Shown here: in pieces, positions 24,795 through 32,541 of the stretch | Layout: every line of letters begins with the position of its first letter | Position numbering within the stretch: position 1 is the first letter of the stretch | NCBI RefSeq assembly: GCF_000337335.1 | Contig: NZ_AOJN01000053.1 | Coordinates: forward strand, 1 to 52,716 | Origin: Halorubrum distributum JCM 10118 | GTDB taxonomy: Archaea > Halobacteriota > Halobacteria > Halobacteriales > Haloferacaceae | DNA length: 52,716 bases | Direction of reading: 5' to 3' | The notes under the pieces: model-generated | The model's input: the letters and a program-made list of their open reading frames with translations, nothing else | What the model was told of the DNA's origin: nothing | Databases searched by the model: none | Program-made: the position numbers and the translations under genes

Positions 24795-24797
24795 TAA

Positions 24798-26738
24798 ATG
24801 GCACAATCACAGTCGACAGCGACGAGCGCGCGTGAGGTCGTCGAACCGAGTAGCGACGAAACCGAGTTCGTTTTCTTCAGCGGGAAGGGCGGCGTCGGCA
24901 AGAGCACGGTGAGCTGTGCGACCGCGACGTGGCTCGCCGACAACGACTACGAGACGCTGCTGGTGACCACCGACCCCGCCCCGAATCTCTCGGACATCTT
25001 CGGGCAGTCGATCGGCCATGAGGTCACCGCGATCGACGGGATCGAGAACCTCTCGGCGATCGAGATCGACCCGGACACCGCCGCCGAGGAGTACCGCCAG
25101 GAGACGATCGAGCCGATGCGCGAACTGCTCGGTGAAGAGGAGATCCAGACGGTCGAAGAGCAGCTCAACAGCCCCTGCGTCGAGGAGATCGCCGCCTTCG
25201 ACAACTTCGTCGACTTCATGGACAGCCCGGAGTACGACGTCGTCGTCTTCGACACCGCACCGACGGGCCACACCATCCGGCTGATGGAGCTCCCCTCCGA
25301 CTGGAACGCCGAACTCGAGAAGGGCGGCTCGACCTGTATCGGGCCGGCGGCCTCGATGGAGGACAAGAAACAGGATTACGAGCGCGCGATCGACACGCTC
25401 CAGGACGACGAGCGCACTTCCTTCGCCTTCGTCGGCAAGCCGGAGGACTCCTCGATCGACGAGATCGAACGCAGCGCGAGCGACCTCGGCGACCTCGGGA
25501 TCGAGTCGCAGCTGTTGATCCTCAACGGCTACCTCCCAGAGTCGGTGTGCGAGGACCCCTTCTTCGAGGGGAAACGCGCGGACGAGCAGGCCGTTATCGA
25601 GCGCGCCCGCGAGGAGTTCGACGCGGACGCGACGGCGACATACCCGCTCCAGCCCGGCGAGATAGCCGGGCTCGACCTGCTCGCTGACGTGGGCGGTGTC
25701 CTCTACGACGGCACGGAGGCGACCGTCGACGTCGGGACCGCGACCGACGTGGACGCTGACGGTGCGGTCGAGTTCGATTCGATGGCGGACGCCGACGCGG
25801 TTGTCGACCAGCTCACGCCGGGCGAGGAGACGGAGTACCTCTTTTTCACCGGGAAGGGCGGCGTCGGCAAGAGCACGGTCGCCTCGACGGCAGCGACGAA
25901 ACTCGCTGAGGCGGGCCACGAGACGCTTGTCGTCACGACCGATCCGGCCGCGCACTTAGAGGACATCTTCGGTGAGCCCGTGGGCCACGAACCCACCTCG
26001 GTCGGCCAGGAGAACCTCGACGCGGCGCGAATCGACCAAGAAAAAGCGCTTGCGGAGTACCGCGAGCAAGTCCTCGACCATGTCACCGAGATGTACGAGG
26101 ACAAAGAGGACACGCAGATCGACGTCGACGCCGCGATCGCGAACGTCGAAGAGGAATTGGAATCGCCCTGTGCCGAGGAGATGGCCGCGCTCGAAAAGTT
26201 CGTGAGCTACTTCGACGAGGACGGCTACGACGTGGTCGTCTTCGACACGGCGCCGACAGGCCACACCCTTCGCTTGCTCGAACTTCCCTCCGACTGGAAG
26301 GGGTTCATGGACCTCGGCTCGCTGACGAAGGGGGCTGCCCCCGCCAAAGGCGACCAGTACGACGAGGTCATCGAGACGATGAAAGACCCCGAACGGAGCA
26401 CGTTCGCGTTCGTGATGTACCCCGAGTACACGCCTATGATGGAAGCCTACCGGGCCGCCGCCGACCTCAAAGATCAGGTCGGCATCGAGACCTCGCTGGT
26501 CGTCGCCAACTACCTCCTCCCCGAGGAGTACGGCGACAACGCCTTCTTCGCGAATCGGCGCGCTCAGCAGGCGCAGTATCTCGACGAGATCCGTGACCGG
26601 TTCGACGCGCCGTTGATGTTGGCGCCGCTCCGGCAGGACGAACCGATTGGGCTCGACGAACTCAGCGCCTTCGGTGAGGAGATTACCGGACTCGCAGACG
26701 TTGTCGAAGCGGACGCACCGGAGGTGACGCCCTCGTGA
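24798..26738 (+). CDS. arsA: Arsenite efflux ATPase ArsA, two-domain
   Basis: 646 residues, two homologous ATPase halves. P-loops are GKGGVGKST at about 29-37 and 352-360; DTAPTGHT signal motifs are near 152 and 483. The three As(III)/Sb(III) cysteines are kept in context: SPCVEE (Cys127), STCIGPA (Cys180) and SPCAEE (Cys458). ArsA hydrolyses ATP to drive arsenite through a membrane partner, normally ArsB, after loading by ArsD. No ArsB or Acr3 gene is seen in this window; the PF03773-type permease upstream is the only membrane protein of the cluster. Its TGA overlaps the GTG of the next gene. Confidence 0.93.
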   Translation: MAQSQSTATSAREVVEPSSDETEFVFFSGKGGVGKSTVSCATATWLADNDYETLLVTTDPAPNLSDIFGQSIGHEVTAIDGIENLSAIEIDPDTAAEEYRQETIEPMRELLGEEEIQTVEEQLNSPCVEEIAAFDNFVDFMDSPEYDVVVFDTAPTGHTIRLMELPSDWNAELEKGGSTCIGPAASMEDKKQDYERAIDTLQDDERTSFAFVGKPEDSSIDEIERSASDLGDLGIESQLLILNGYLPESVCEDPFFEGKRADEQAVIERAREEFDADATATYPLQPGEIAGLDLLADVGGVLYDGTEATVDVGTATDVDADGAVEFDSMADADAVVDQLTPGEETEYLFFTGKGGVGKSTVASTAATKLAEAGHETLVVTTDPAAHLEDIFGEPVGHEPTSVGQENLDAARIDQEKALAEYREQVLDHVTEMYEDKEDTQIDVDAAIANVEEELESPCAEEMAALEKFVSYFDEDGYDVVVFDTAPTGHTLRLLELPSDWKGFMDLGSLTKGAAPAKGDQYDEVIETMKDPERSTFAFVMYPEYTPMMEAYRAAADLKDQVGIETSLVVANYLLPEEYGDNAFFANRRAQQAQYLDEIRDRFDAPLMLAPLRQDEPIGLDELSAFGEEITGLADVVEADAPEVTPS

Positions 26739-27151
26739 GCGACGCACAGGACGTGGAAGGTGCGGCCGAGGACAGCGTGGGCGTGTCTACTGAGGAAGAC
26801 GTAGAAGCCAACATTGAGGCGGCGCTCCACGAGTTCCTCGACACGCTCGACGAGTCTGAGACGTATCAGCGGTTCGTCGCGGCCGACGAGGCGTTACAGG
26901 ACGATGACGACGCGATGGCGCTGCTCCGCGAGTACCAGCGAAAGCAACAGCAGATGCAACGCGGCGGTTTCGACGAGTCGGTGATGGCCGAGCTGAAGCA
27001 GCTCCAGACCGAAATGTCGAACAACGAGACGATCCAGCGTCAGCAGGCCGCACAGGCCGATCTGATAGAACTGCTCAAGCGAACGAACGACGCCATCAGC
27101 GACGAGATCGGCGAGGAGTTCGCGCGGTCCACCGGAGGTGGGTGCTGTTGA
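26735..27151 (+). CDS. YlbF/YmcA-like helical protein with C-terminal CC (HcsL-like)
   Basis: 138 residues. After an acidic N-terminus, residues 28-125 are helical and resemble the YlbF/YmcA family (ALHEFLDTLDESETYQRFVAADEAL, ALLREYQRKQQQMQRGG, EMSNNETIQRQQAAQADLIELL). The chain ends GGGCC-stop. I recall a haloarchaeal family called halo-CC-star protein HcsL with this plan, found near arsenic genes; the name is from memory. The terminal vicinal Cys could bind As(III). The start is GTG 26735, overlapping the arsA stop (GTGA), and its own end overlaps the next CC protein gene, so arsD-arsA-this gene-next gene is one operon. Confidence 0.75.
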   Translation: MSDAQDVEGAAEDSVGVSTEEDVEANIEAALHEFLDTLDESETYQRFVAADEALQDDDDAMALLREYQRKQQQMQRGGFDESVMAELKQLQTEMSNNETIQRQQAAQADLIELLKRTNDAISDEIGEEFARSTGGGCC

Positions 27152-27366
27152 GCGCTTCCGGTCAGGACGCCAGCGAGTCCGAAGTGACAGACGAAGAGGT
27201 CGTCGCGGCCGCCGAGGCGCTCGGCGAAGAGCTTGCGGCGGCGAAAGAGTCCTCCTCGGAGTTCGCGTTCACCACGATGGTGATGCAGTGTAACGAAGCG
27301 ATCGGCGACGAGACCGGTGTCGACTACGGGAGCGTCTGCGGCGCCGACGACGACGGCTGCTGTTAG
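27142..27366 (+). CDS. Small acidic protein with C-terminal CC (HcsS-like)
   Basis: 74 residues: an acidic helix (DEEVVAAAEALGEELAAAKE), the stretch FAFTTMVMQCNEAIGDETG with a Cys, then YGSVCGADDDGCC-stop. Four Cys in the last half, two vicinal at the terminus, suggest metalloid binding. It resembles what I recall as the halo-CC-star small protein HcsS, encoded next to HcsL. The start is GTG 27142 or TTG 27148, both overlapping the end of the upstream gene. A partner role, carrying As(III) with the larger CC protein, is inference only. Confidence 0.7.
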   Translation: MLLSASGQDASESEVTDEEVVAAAEALGEELAAAKESSSEFAFTTMVMQCNEAIGDETGVDYGSVCGADDDGCC

Positions 27367-27410
27367 CGGAGGTCGACAGGGGTCATTCCGGCTGACGACC
27401 CTGCCAATTG

Positions 27411-27911
27411 TCACTCCGCGGACGGAGTTTGCGACAGGAGTTCGTCGAACAGCGAGACGACACGTTCTTCGATCTCGTCACGGATCTCCCGAACCTGCTC
27501 GATCGGGCGCTCGTGGGGATCGTCGAGCCCCCAATCGCGATTCTCGCCGTTCCACGTTGCCGGGCATACATCCGATGCCGAACACCCCATCGTGACGACG
27601 ATATCGACCGCCTGTAGCTCGTCTGGCGTCACCTCTCGCGGCGTTCGGTCGCTGAGATCGATGTCTCGCTCTCTCATTGCTTCGACGACGATCTCGTGGA
27701 CGTGGTTCGCAGGCTGTGTGCCACCGGTAACGATCGTAAGCTGATCGCCCACACCGCGACGGTCGCGCTCGCGCTCAGCGAACGCCGCCGCCATTTGGCT
27801 CCGTCCTGCGTTTTGGACGCACACGAACGCGATCTGGTGGTCCGTCCGCTCATCGGATTCAGTCACACCTCCACAAGCGAGTGGGATCGGTATAGCTGTT
27901 ACTTCAGGCAT
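27411..27911 (-). CDS. arsC: Arsenate reductase, LMW protein-tyrosine-phosphatase type
   Basis: 166 residues. The P-loop CVQNAGRSQMA (C-x5-R pattern) near residue 30 gives the nucleophilic Cys and Arg. MGCSASDVCPATW near 110 holds the second and third Cys of the relay of thioredoxin-linked ArsC, and the aspartate loop DWGLDDP follows. It reduces As(V) to As(III), feeding the efflux genes. ATG 27911 (MPEVTAIP) is preferred over TTG 27929. The gene converges on the ars operon. Its promoter region holds a hairpin at the expected start site (27930-27948). An LMW phosphatase of other function is less likely because of the three-Cys pattern. Confidence 0.85.
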   Translation of the reverse strand: MPEVTAIPIPLACGGVTESDERTDHQIAFVCVQNAGRSQMAAAFAERERDRRGVGDQLTIVTGGTQPANHVHEIVVEAMRERDIDLSDRTPREVTPDELQAVDIVVTMGCSASDVCPATWNGENRDWGLDDPHERPIEQVREIRDEIEERVVSLFDELLSQTPSAE

Positions 27912-27929
27912 AGCGGTCTTGGTAGGCAA

Positions 27930-27948
27930 TCTGAGAAGTACTCTCAGA
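27930..27948 (-). promoter_or_regulatory. Perfect inverted repeat at the arsC transcription start
   Basis: TCTGAGA-AGTAC-TCTCAGA, 7-bp arms around 5 nt. On the minus strand a TATA box TGTATATACG lies at about 27979-27970, so transcription should begin near 27947, inside this repeat. That placement fits an operator for a repressor. It does not resemble the TTCAAWTG boxes of the other ars promoters, so another regulator may act here. Confidence 0.45.
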
Positions 27949-28081
27949 CCCGTGTTGAGCTATTGAGACGTATATACATCACATATAAGTTCTCAAGTCG
28001 ACGGGACGCTCGCTCGCCGATTACGTATCGGTCAATACCACTCATAGCAGCCGTTAATTACCACGATCTCGTTATCAGCCT

Positions 28082-29179
28082 ATGGATCGCTTTGATCGGT
28101 TAGCGTGTCCAGCGTGTGGGGTCTCGTCTGGATCTCGCTGCGAGGAGATTGAAGAAGGCGTCGCCGCCGGGGCCGACGTGAGGAGCGTCGACGGGGACGC
28201 CTGCCCGGATGCCAGCTCCCACCGTCGTCGAGCAGTATTAGTCGGGACCGCGGGCGCGGCGGGGATCGGCGGCCTCGCCGTCGCGCGTGGCGCACGTCGA
28301 CTGACCGACGGCGGGACCAATGAGGACACCCAAACTGTGACCGACGACCCACCTCCCTCGCCAACGGACAACCTGACGCTCGTCGCGCATCGGGGTTTTG
28401 CGGGAGAAAACCCCGAGAACACGCTTACAGCGGCGCGGGCGGCAACGCGTGAGGACGGCCCCGGCGGCCGCGCCGATTTCGTCGAGTTCGATGTCGTCGC
28501 CACCAGTGAGGGCGATGTCGTGGTGTTCCACGACGACGAGCTCGCGGGTCGCGACGGGGACGAGCCGGGGGTTACGGACGTCGACGGCGTCGTGTGGGAG
28601 ACGGATACGGAGACGGTCACGAGCGCAGAGGTGCTCGGAAGCGGAGAGACAGTGCCCCGGCTCGATGAGATGCTCGCTGCGATCCCGACGGATGTCGGCG
28701 TCAACGTCGAGTTGAAGAACCCGGGCAGCGGGTCGCTCCGGTTCGGGGAGAAGCTCTCTGAGAGGGATCTCGAAGCGCGGAAATCGATCTGGGGCCCATT
28801 CGTCGACCGAGTTCTCGCAGCACTGGACGCGACCGATCACGAGGTCCTCCTCTCGTCATTCTACGAAGCGGCGGTCGCGGTCGCAGCCGAGCGGTCGACG
28901 TACCCGGTCGCGCCGATCCTGTGGGACTCGGTTGAGGACGGGATCTCCATCGCCGAGCGGTACGACGCCGCGGCGGTTCACCCGCCTGCGGAGATGGTCC
29001 GACGGACTCCCTTCTTCGACGACTCGCGGTTCGGCGGCACCGACATCGTCGAAGCCGCTCGGACAGACGGCCGCGCGGTCAACGTTTGGACGGTCGAGAC
29101 GTGGTATCAGGCGGAACGCCTCGTCGAGGCCGGCGTCGACGGGCTCATCGCCGACTACTCGACGCTGCTGTCGGAGTGA
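28082..29179 (+). CDS. Secreted glycerophosphodiester phosphodiesterase
   Basis: 365 residues. The GDPD domain starts with VAHRGFAGENPENT (His103, Arg104, Glu109), then VEFDVVATSEGDVVVFHDDEL (Glu, Asp and His ligands) and VNVELKNPG, and ends with WTVETWYQAERLVEAGVDGLIAD, the family C-terminus. It splits glycerophosphodiesters into glycerol-3-phosphate and an alcohol. Residues 47-70 are a twin-arginine-like signal (SHRRRAVLVGTAGAAG), so it should act outside the membrane. Oddly, 46 residues with CPAC and a third Cys precede the signal; a later start was not found. The Ugp-type importer genes follow on the same strand and would take up the product. Confidence 0.85.
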   Translation: MDRFDRLACPACGVSSGSRCEEIEEGVAAGADVRSVDGDACPDASSHRRRAVLVGTAGAAGIGGLAVARGARRLTDGGTNEDTQTVTDDPPPSPTDNLTLVAHRGFAGENPENTLTAARAATREDGPGGRADFVEFDVVATSEGDVVVFHDDELAGRDGDEPGVTDVDGVVWETDTETVTSAEVLGSGETVPRLDEMLAAIPTDVGVNVELKNPGSGSLRFGEKLSERDLEARKSIWGPFVDRVLAALDATDHEVLLSSFYEAAVAVAAERSTYPVAPILWDSVEDGISIAERYDAAAVHPPAEMVRRTPFFDDSRFGGTDIVEAARTDGRAVNVWTVETWYQAERLVEAGVDGLIADYSTLLSE

Positions 29180-29224
29180 GCTTCGGCCGCCGAACCGTCG
29201 GCTATGTTCCGGAGCGATACGTGG

Positions 29225-29260
29225 AGGTATGTATACCTATTGACTAGTGTATGTTAACAT
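29225..29260. promoter_or_regulatory. Two palindromes upstream of the Ugp operon
   Basis: AGGTAT-GT-ATACCT (29225-29238) and the perfect palindrome ATGTTAACAT (29251-29260) lie 70-105 nt before the binding-protein start. A CTATTATC-like TATA candidate follows near 29290, about 40 nt before ATG 29331. They are candidate regulator sites, for instance for phosphate control. Confidence 0.4.
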
Positions 29261-29330
29261 GGATTGAACCGTGCCGCTCGGGAGAACTATTATCAACGGT
29301 TATGAACTTCGTTCGGAATGGTTGGCGTGT

Positions 29331-30689
29331 ATGGCTCCAACTCGCGGGAGTTCAAATGGTATCTCACGGCGGAACACCCTCACGACCACTGGCGCCGCGC
29401 TCGCCGCGGCGACAGGTCTTGCCGGTTGTCTCGGAGGCAGCAGCGGCAGCGGCGGAGCGGAGTTCTCTCCGATCGCCGAGGAACTCACCGTCTGGCACGC
29501 TATGGGCGGGACGAACGGGGAGACGCTCGACCAGATCGGGTCTGACTTCGAAGACGAGACGGGGAAACCAGTTAACATGGAGTTCCAAGACAGCTACGAG
29601 AACGTCCTGACGAACACCCTGTCCGCGTTCGACTCCGGGAACGTCTCGGACATGCTCCAAGTTGACAGCCTGTTCGCACAGCAGGTGCTCGACACGGACC
29701 AAGTCCGACCCGTCGAGGAGATCCTCCCCGACAACTTCGATTCGGGCGTCTTCCTCGACAACGTCGCTGAGTTCTTCACCGTTGACGGTGAGCTCGCCTC
29801 GCTCCCGTTCAACAACTCCAACGCGATCATGTACATCAACCGGGACGCTTTCGAGGAGGCCGGGCTCGACCCCGACGACCCGCCGCAGACGCTGGCCGAG
29901 GTCAGGAGCGCATCGGAGCAACTCGTCGACCAAGACGTGACGCAGTTCGGGATCACCTGGCCGAACCACGTGTGGTTCGTTGAGACGTGGTACGGGTTCG
30001 AAGGCGAGCTGATGACGGACGCCGAGAACGGCCACGCCGGCGAGCCCTCCGAGTTCCGAACGCCGGACGCGGCCTACGACATGTTCGAGTGGTGGAGGGG
30101 GATGGCCGAAGACGACCTCTACACGAATCCGGGGATTGAGGCGTGGGGCGAAGCCACGTCGCTCTTCACCGAACAGGAGTCGGCGATGCTGCTGACAAGC
30201 ACCGCGTCAGTCGCCGGACTCATTGCAGACTCAGACGGTTTCGAGGTCGGCGCCGCCCCGTATCCGAGCATCAGCGACACGCGCGTCGGTCCTGTGATCG
30301 GTGGCGCCTCGTTTTACGTACCTGACGGGCTCCCCGAGTCGCGGTACGAGGACATCGGCCAGCTCTTACAGTACATGTCCGAACCGGAGGTCCAGACGCA
30401 GTGGCACAAGGGGTCGGGGTACTACCCGATCACGCAGCCGTCGGTCGACTCGCTTCGTGAGGAGGGCTGGTTCGAAGAGAACCCGATGTACGGCGTCGCT
30501 CTCGATCAGCTCCAGAGCGGGGATGCGAGCGACCCGGCAACGAAGCGCGCGCTCCTCGGGCCGGCGCGGAACGTTCAGACGGTGATCCAGGACAAGTCCG
30601 TCGACATCCTGAACGCCGACGACATGGACGCCGAGGTTGAAGCGCTCAAAACGGAGGTCGAAGACGTGCTGGACGGCTACTACAACTGA
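29331..30689 (+). CDS. ugpB: ABC transporter substrate-binding lipoprotein, UgpB-like
   Basis: 452 residues. The N-terminus is a Tat-type lipoprotein signal: SRRNTL at 12-17, a hydrophobic stretch, and lipobox LAGC with Cys33, followed by a Gly/Ser linker. The mature part is an extracellular solute-binding protein of the sugar/glycerol-phosphate cluster (COG1653): LTVWHAMGGTNGETLDQI, VDGELASLPFNNSNAIMYINRD, and WHKGSGYYPITQPSV, the last typical of UgpB proteins. It captures the substrate outside and passes it to the two permeases. I infer sn-glycerol-3-phosphate because of the GDPD gene upstream. The start chosen (MAPTRGSS) leaves 151 nt of promoter space. Confidence 0.85.
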   Translation: MAPTRGSSNGISRRNTLTTTGAALAAATGLAGCLGGSSGSGGAEFSPIAEELTVWHAMGGTNGETLDQIGSDFEDETGKPVNMEFQDSYENVLTNTLSAFDSGNVSDMLQVDSLFAQQVLDTDQVRPVEEILPDNFDSGVFLDNVAEFFTVDGELASLPFNNSNAIMYINRDAFEEAGLDPDDPPQTLAEVRSASEQLVDQDVTQFGITWPNHVWFVETWYGFEGELMTDAENGHAGEPSEFRTPDAAYDMFEWWRGMAEDDLYTNPGIEAWGEATSLFTEQESAMLLTSTASVAGLIADSDGFEVGAAPYPSISDTRVGPVIGGASFYVPDGLPESRYEDIGQLLQYMSEPEVQTQWHKGSGYYPITQPSVDSLREEGWFEENPMYGVALDQLQSGDASDPATKRALLGPARNVQTVIQDKSVDILNADDMDAEVEALKTEVEDVLDGYYN

Positions 30690-30768
30690 CGAGGCCGACC
30701 GACGCACGCCAGCTCTAAACAATTCGAACCCACGCCCCATCCAACCCACACAACGTCATCTCACACGA

Positions 30769-31653
30769 ATGTCCACACGCGAAATATTCGACAGTCGGAT
30801 CGAGTCGGGGTTGCTGTTGCTGCCGACGCTCCTCGTCACGGTGGTGTTCCTCTATTACCCGACGGCGCTGGCGTTTCGGACCAGCTTCTTCGACTCAAGC
30901 TTCGGACGGGCCGAGGTGTTCGTCGGGCTCGAGAACTACGTCGAGCTGTTGACCAGTTCGGGGTACCATCAGAGCATTATCATCTCGGTGGTCTTCGCGG
31001 CCGTCGTCGTCGTCGGCGTCGTCGTCGTGTCGCTGTATCTGACCTTCCTCATCCACGAGGTCGACACGGGTCAGGGGCTCTACCTGATTTCCGTGATCTG
31101 GCCATACGCGCTTCCGCCGGCGGTCGGCGCGCTCGTGTTCCTCTTTATTACTCACCCAACACTCGGCGTGCTGACGGGGCCCATCGAGTCGCTCGGCGTC
31201 GAAGTCGACTGGTTCAACAACGGGTCGCAGGCGTTCGTCGTCGTGGCGTTGGCGGCCATCTGGAAACAGATCGGCTACAATGTGATATTCATGATCGCCG
31301 CGATGAACAACGTGCCGGACACGCTCACGGAGACCGCCGAACTGGACGGAGTCGGCGGGCTGCGCCGGCTCGTGTCTGTGTACATCCCGATCATGACGCC
31401 GACGATATTCTTCCTCGTCATCATCAACACGATCTACGCCTTCTTCGGCACGTTCGCGTTCGTCGACCTCCTCACGAGCGGCGGGCCGTCGAACGCGACG
31501 AACATCCTGATATTCAACCTGTACCAAGAAGGATTTTCCTTTTTCAACTTCGGCATCGCCTCCGCGAAGTCGGTCGTGTTGTTCGTCATCGTTGGCGTGC
31601 TGATGTTCGTCCAGTTCCAGATTACGGACAAATACTCATATTACGGTGGCTAA
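30769..31653 (+). CDS. ugpA: ABC transporter permease, UgpA-like
   Basis: 294 residues, six membrane segments. The first is LLLLPTLLVTVVFLYYPTAL, typical of MalF/UgpA-type permeases. The cytoplasmic EAA loop (TETAELDGVGGLRRLVSVYIPIMTP) near residues 185-209 contacts the ATPase. It forms the channel with the next gene's product. ATG 30769 is favoured over longer in-frame options that would overlap the binding-protein gene. It lies 79 nt after that gene and ends as the next permease begins. The substrate, glycerol-3-phosphate or a glycerophosphodiester, is inferred from neighbours. Confidence 0.88.
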   Translation: MSTREIFDSRIESGLLLLPTLLVTVVFLYYPTALAFRTSFFDSSFGRAEVFVGLENYVELLTSSGYHQSIIISVVFAAVVVVGVVVVSLYLTFLIHEVDTGQGLYLISVIWPYALPPAVGALVFLFITHPTLGVLTGPIESLGVEVDWFNNGSQAFVVVALAAIWKQIGYNVIFMIAAMNNVPDTLTETAELDGVGGLRRLVSVYIPIMTPTIFFLVIINTIYAFFGTFAFVDLLTSGGPSNATNILIFNLYQEGFSFFNFGIASAKSVVLFVIVGVLMFVQFQITDKYSYYGG

Positions 31654-31654
31654 G

Positions 31655-32539
31655 ATGGTTGGAGTACTCCAATACGCGAAACAGCGGGTCGACGCGCTGA
31701 GAGGCAACTACGAGACGCAGCGGATCCACGAAGACGATCTCGGGACCCACTTCCAGCTCCTGCTCCTCGTCGTGGCGGTGGTGTTCCCGATCGCCGTCGC
31801 GCTGGCCGTCAGCACGAAACAGTCCGGGGTCGTCACCAGCGTCGTCGACCTCCTCCCCGGGGGTTACGCCGTTGAGAACTACCGCGAAGTGCTCGTGGAC
31901 TATCAGTTCGGCCGCTTCATGTGGAACTCGTTGGCGATGTCGGTCGTGATCGTCGTCGGGAAGCTCATCATCTCGGTGTTCGCAGCGATGGCGATCGTCT
32001 ACTACCGGGTCCCGTACAAGGACCTCGTGTTCCTGTTTATTTTGTTCACACTGCTTCTGCCGGTTCCCGTCCGGTTCATCCCACTGTTCCAGCTGATGAA
32101 CGACCTCGGGTGGAGCAACACGATCCTCGCAATCACGGTCCCATACCTCGCGAGCGCGACGACGGTGTTCATCCTCCGCCAGCACTTCCTGTCGATCCCG
32201 ACGTCCATCGTCGAGACGGCGAAGCTGGACGGCGTCGGCCCGCTGAAGTTCATGCTGTTCGTGCTGCTTCCGATGTCGAAGGGGGTCCTCGTCGGCGTCT
32301 CGATCATCATGTTCGTCTACGCGTGGAACCAGTATCTCTGGCCGCTGATCATCATCGACTCCGAGGCGAACCAGGTCGCGCAGGTCGGCCTCCAGCTGTT
32401 ACAGGGCGACGTACAGGGCGGACAGCTCTCGTGGTCGCTCGTGATGGCCGGCTCCACGCTGACGCTTTTACCCCCGCTGCTCCTGATGATCGTGTTCCGA
32501 AAGCCGCTGTTAGAGACGTTCAGTATCCAACAGAAGTGA
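31655..32539 (+). CDS. ugpE: ABC transporter permease, UgpE-like
   Basis: About 294 residues, six membrane segments: the first LLLLVVAVVFPIAVALAV, and the EAA loop VETAKLDGVGPLKFMLFVLLPMSKG near residue 190. The periplasmic side before the third helix (YRVPYKDLVFLFILFTLLLPVPVRFIP) is typical of MalG/UgpE proteins. It pairs with the UgpA-like permease. The start is ATG 31655, one base after the previous stop, or GTG 31646 overlapping it. The ATPase gene begins 2 nt downstream, so translation is tightly linked. Confidence 0.88.
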   Translation: MVGVLQYAKQRVDALRGNYETQRIHEDDLGTHFQLLLLVVAVVFPIAVALAVSTKQSGVVTSVVDLLPGGYAVENYREVLVDYQFGRFMWNSLAMSVVIVVGKLIISVFAAMAIVYYRVPYKDLVFLFILFTLLLPVPVRFIPLFQLMNDLGWSNTILAITVPYLASATTVFILRQHFLSIPTSIVETAKLDGVGPLKFMLFVLLPMSKGVLVGVSIIMFVYAWNQYLWPLIIIDSEANQVAQVGLQLLQGDVQGGQLSWSLVMAGSTLTLLPPLLLMIVFRKPLLETFSIQQK

Positions 32540-32541
32540 CA

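Noticed and set aside
31921-32541. Long in-frame extension upstream of the UgpC-like ATPase
   Set aside because: The extension is antisense-like, Arg/Pro/Asp-rich and overlaps the UgpE-like permease; the family N-terminus begins at 32542.
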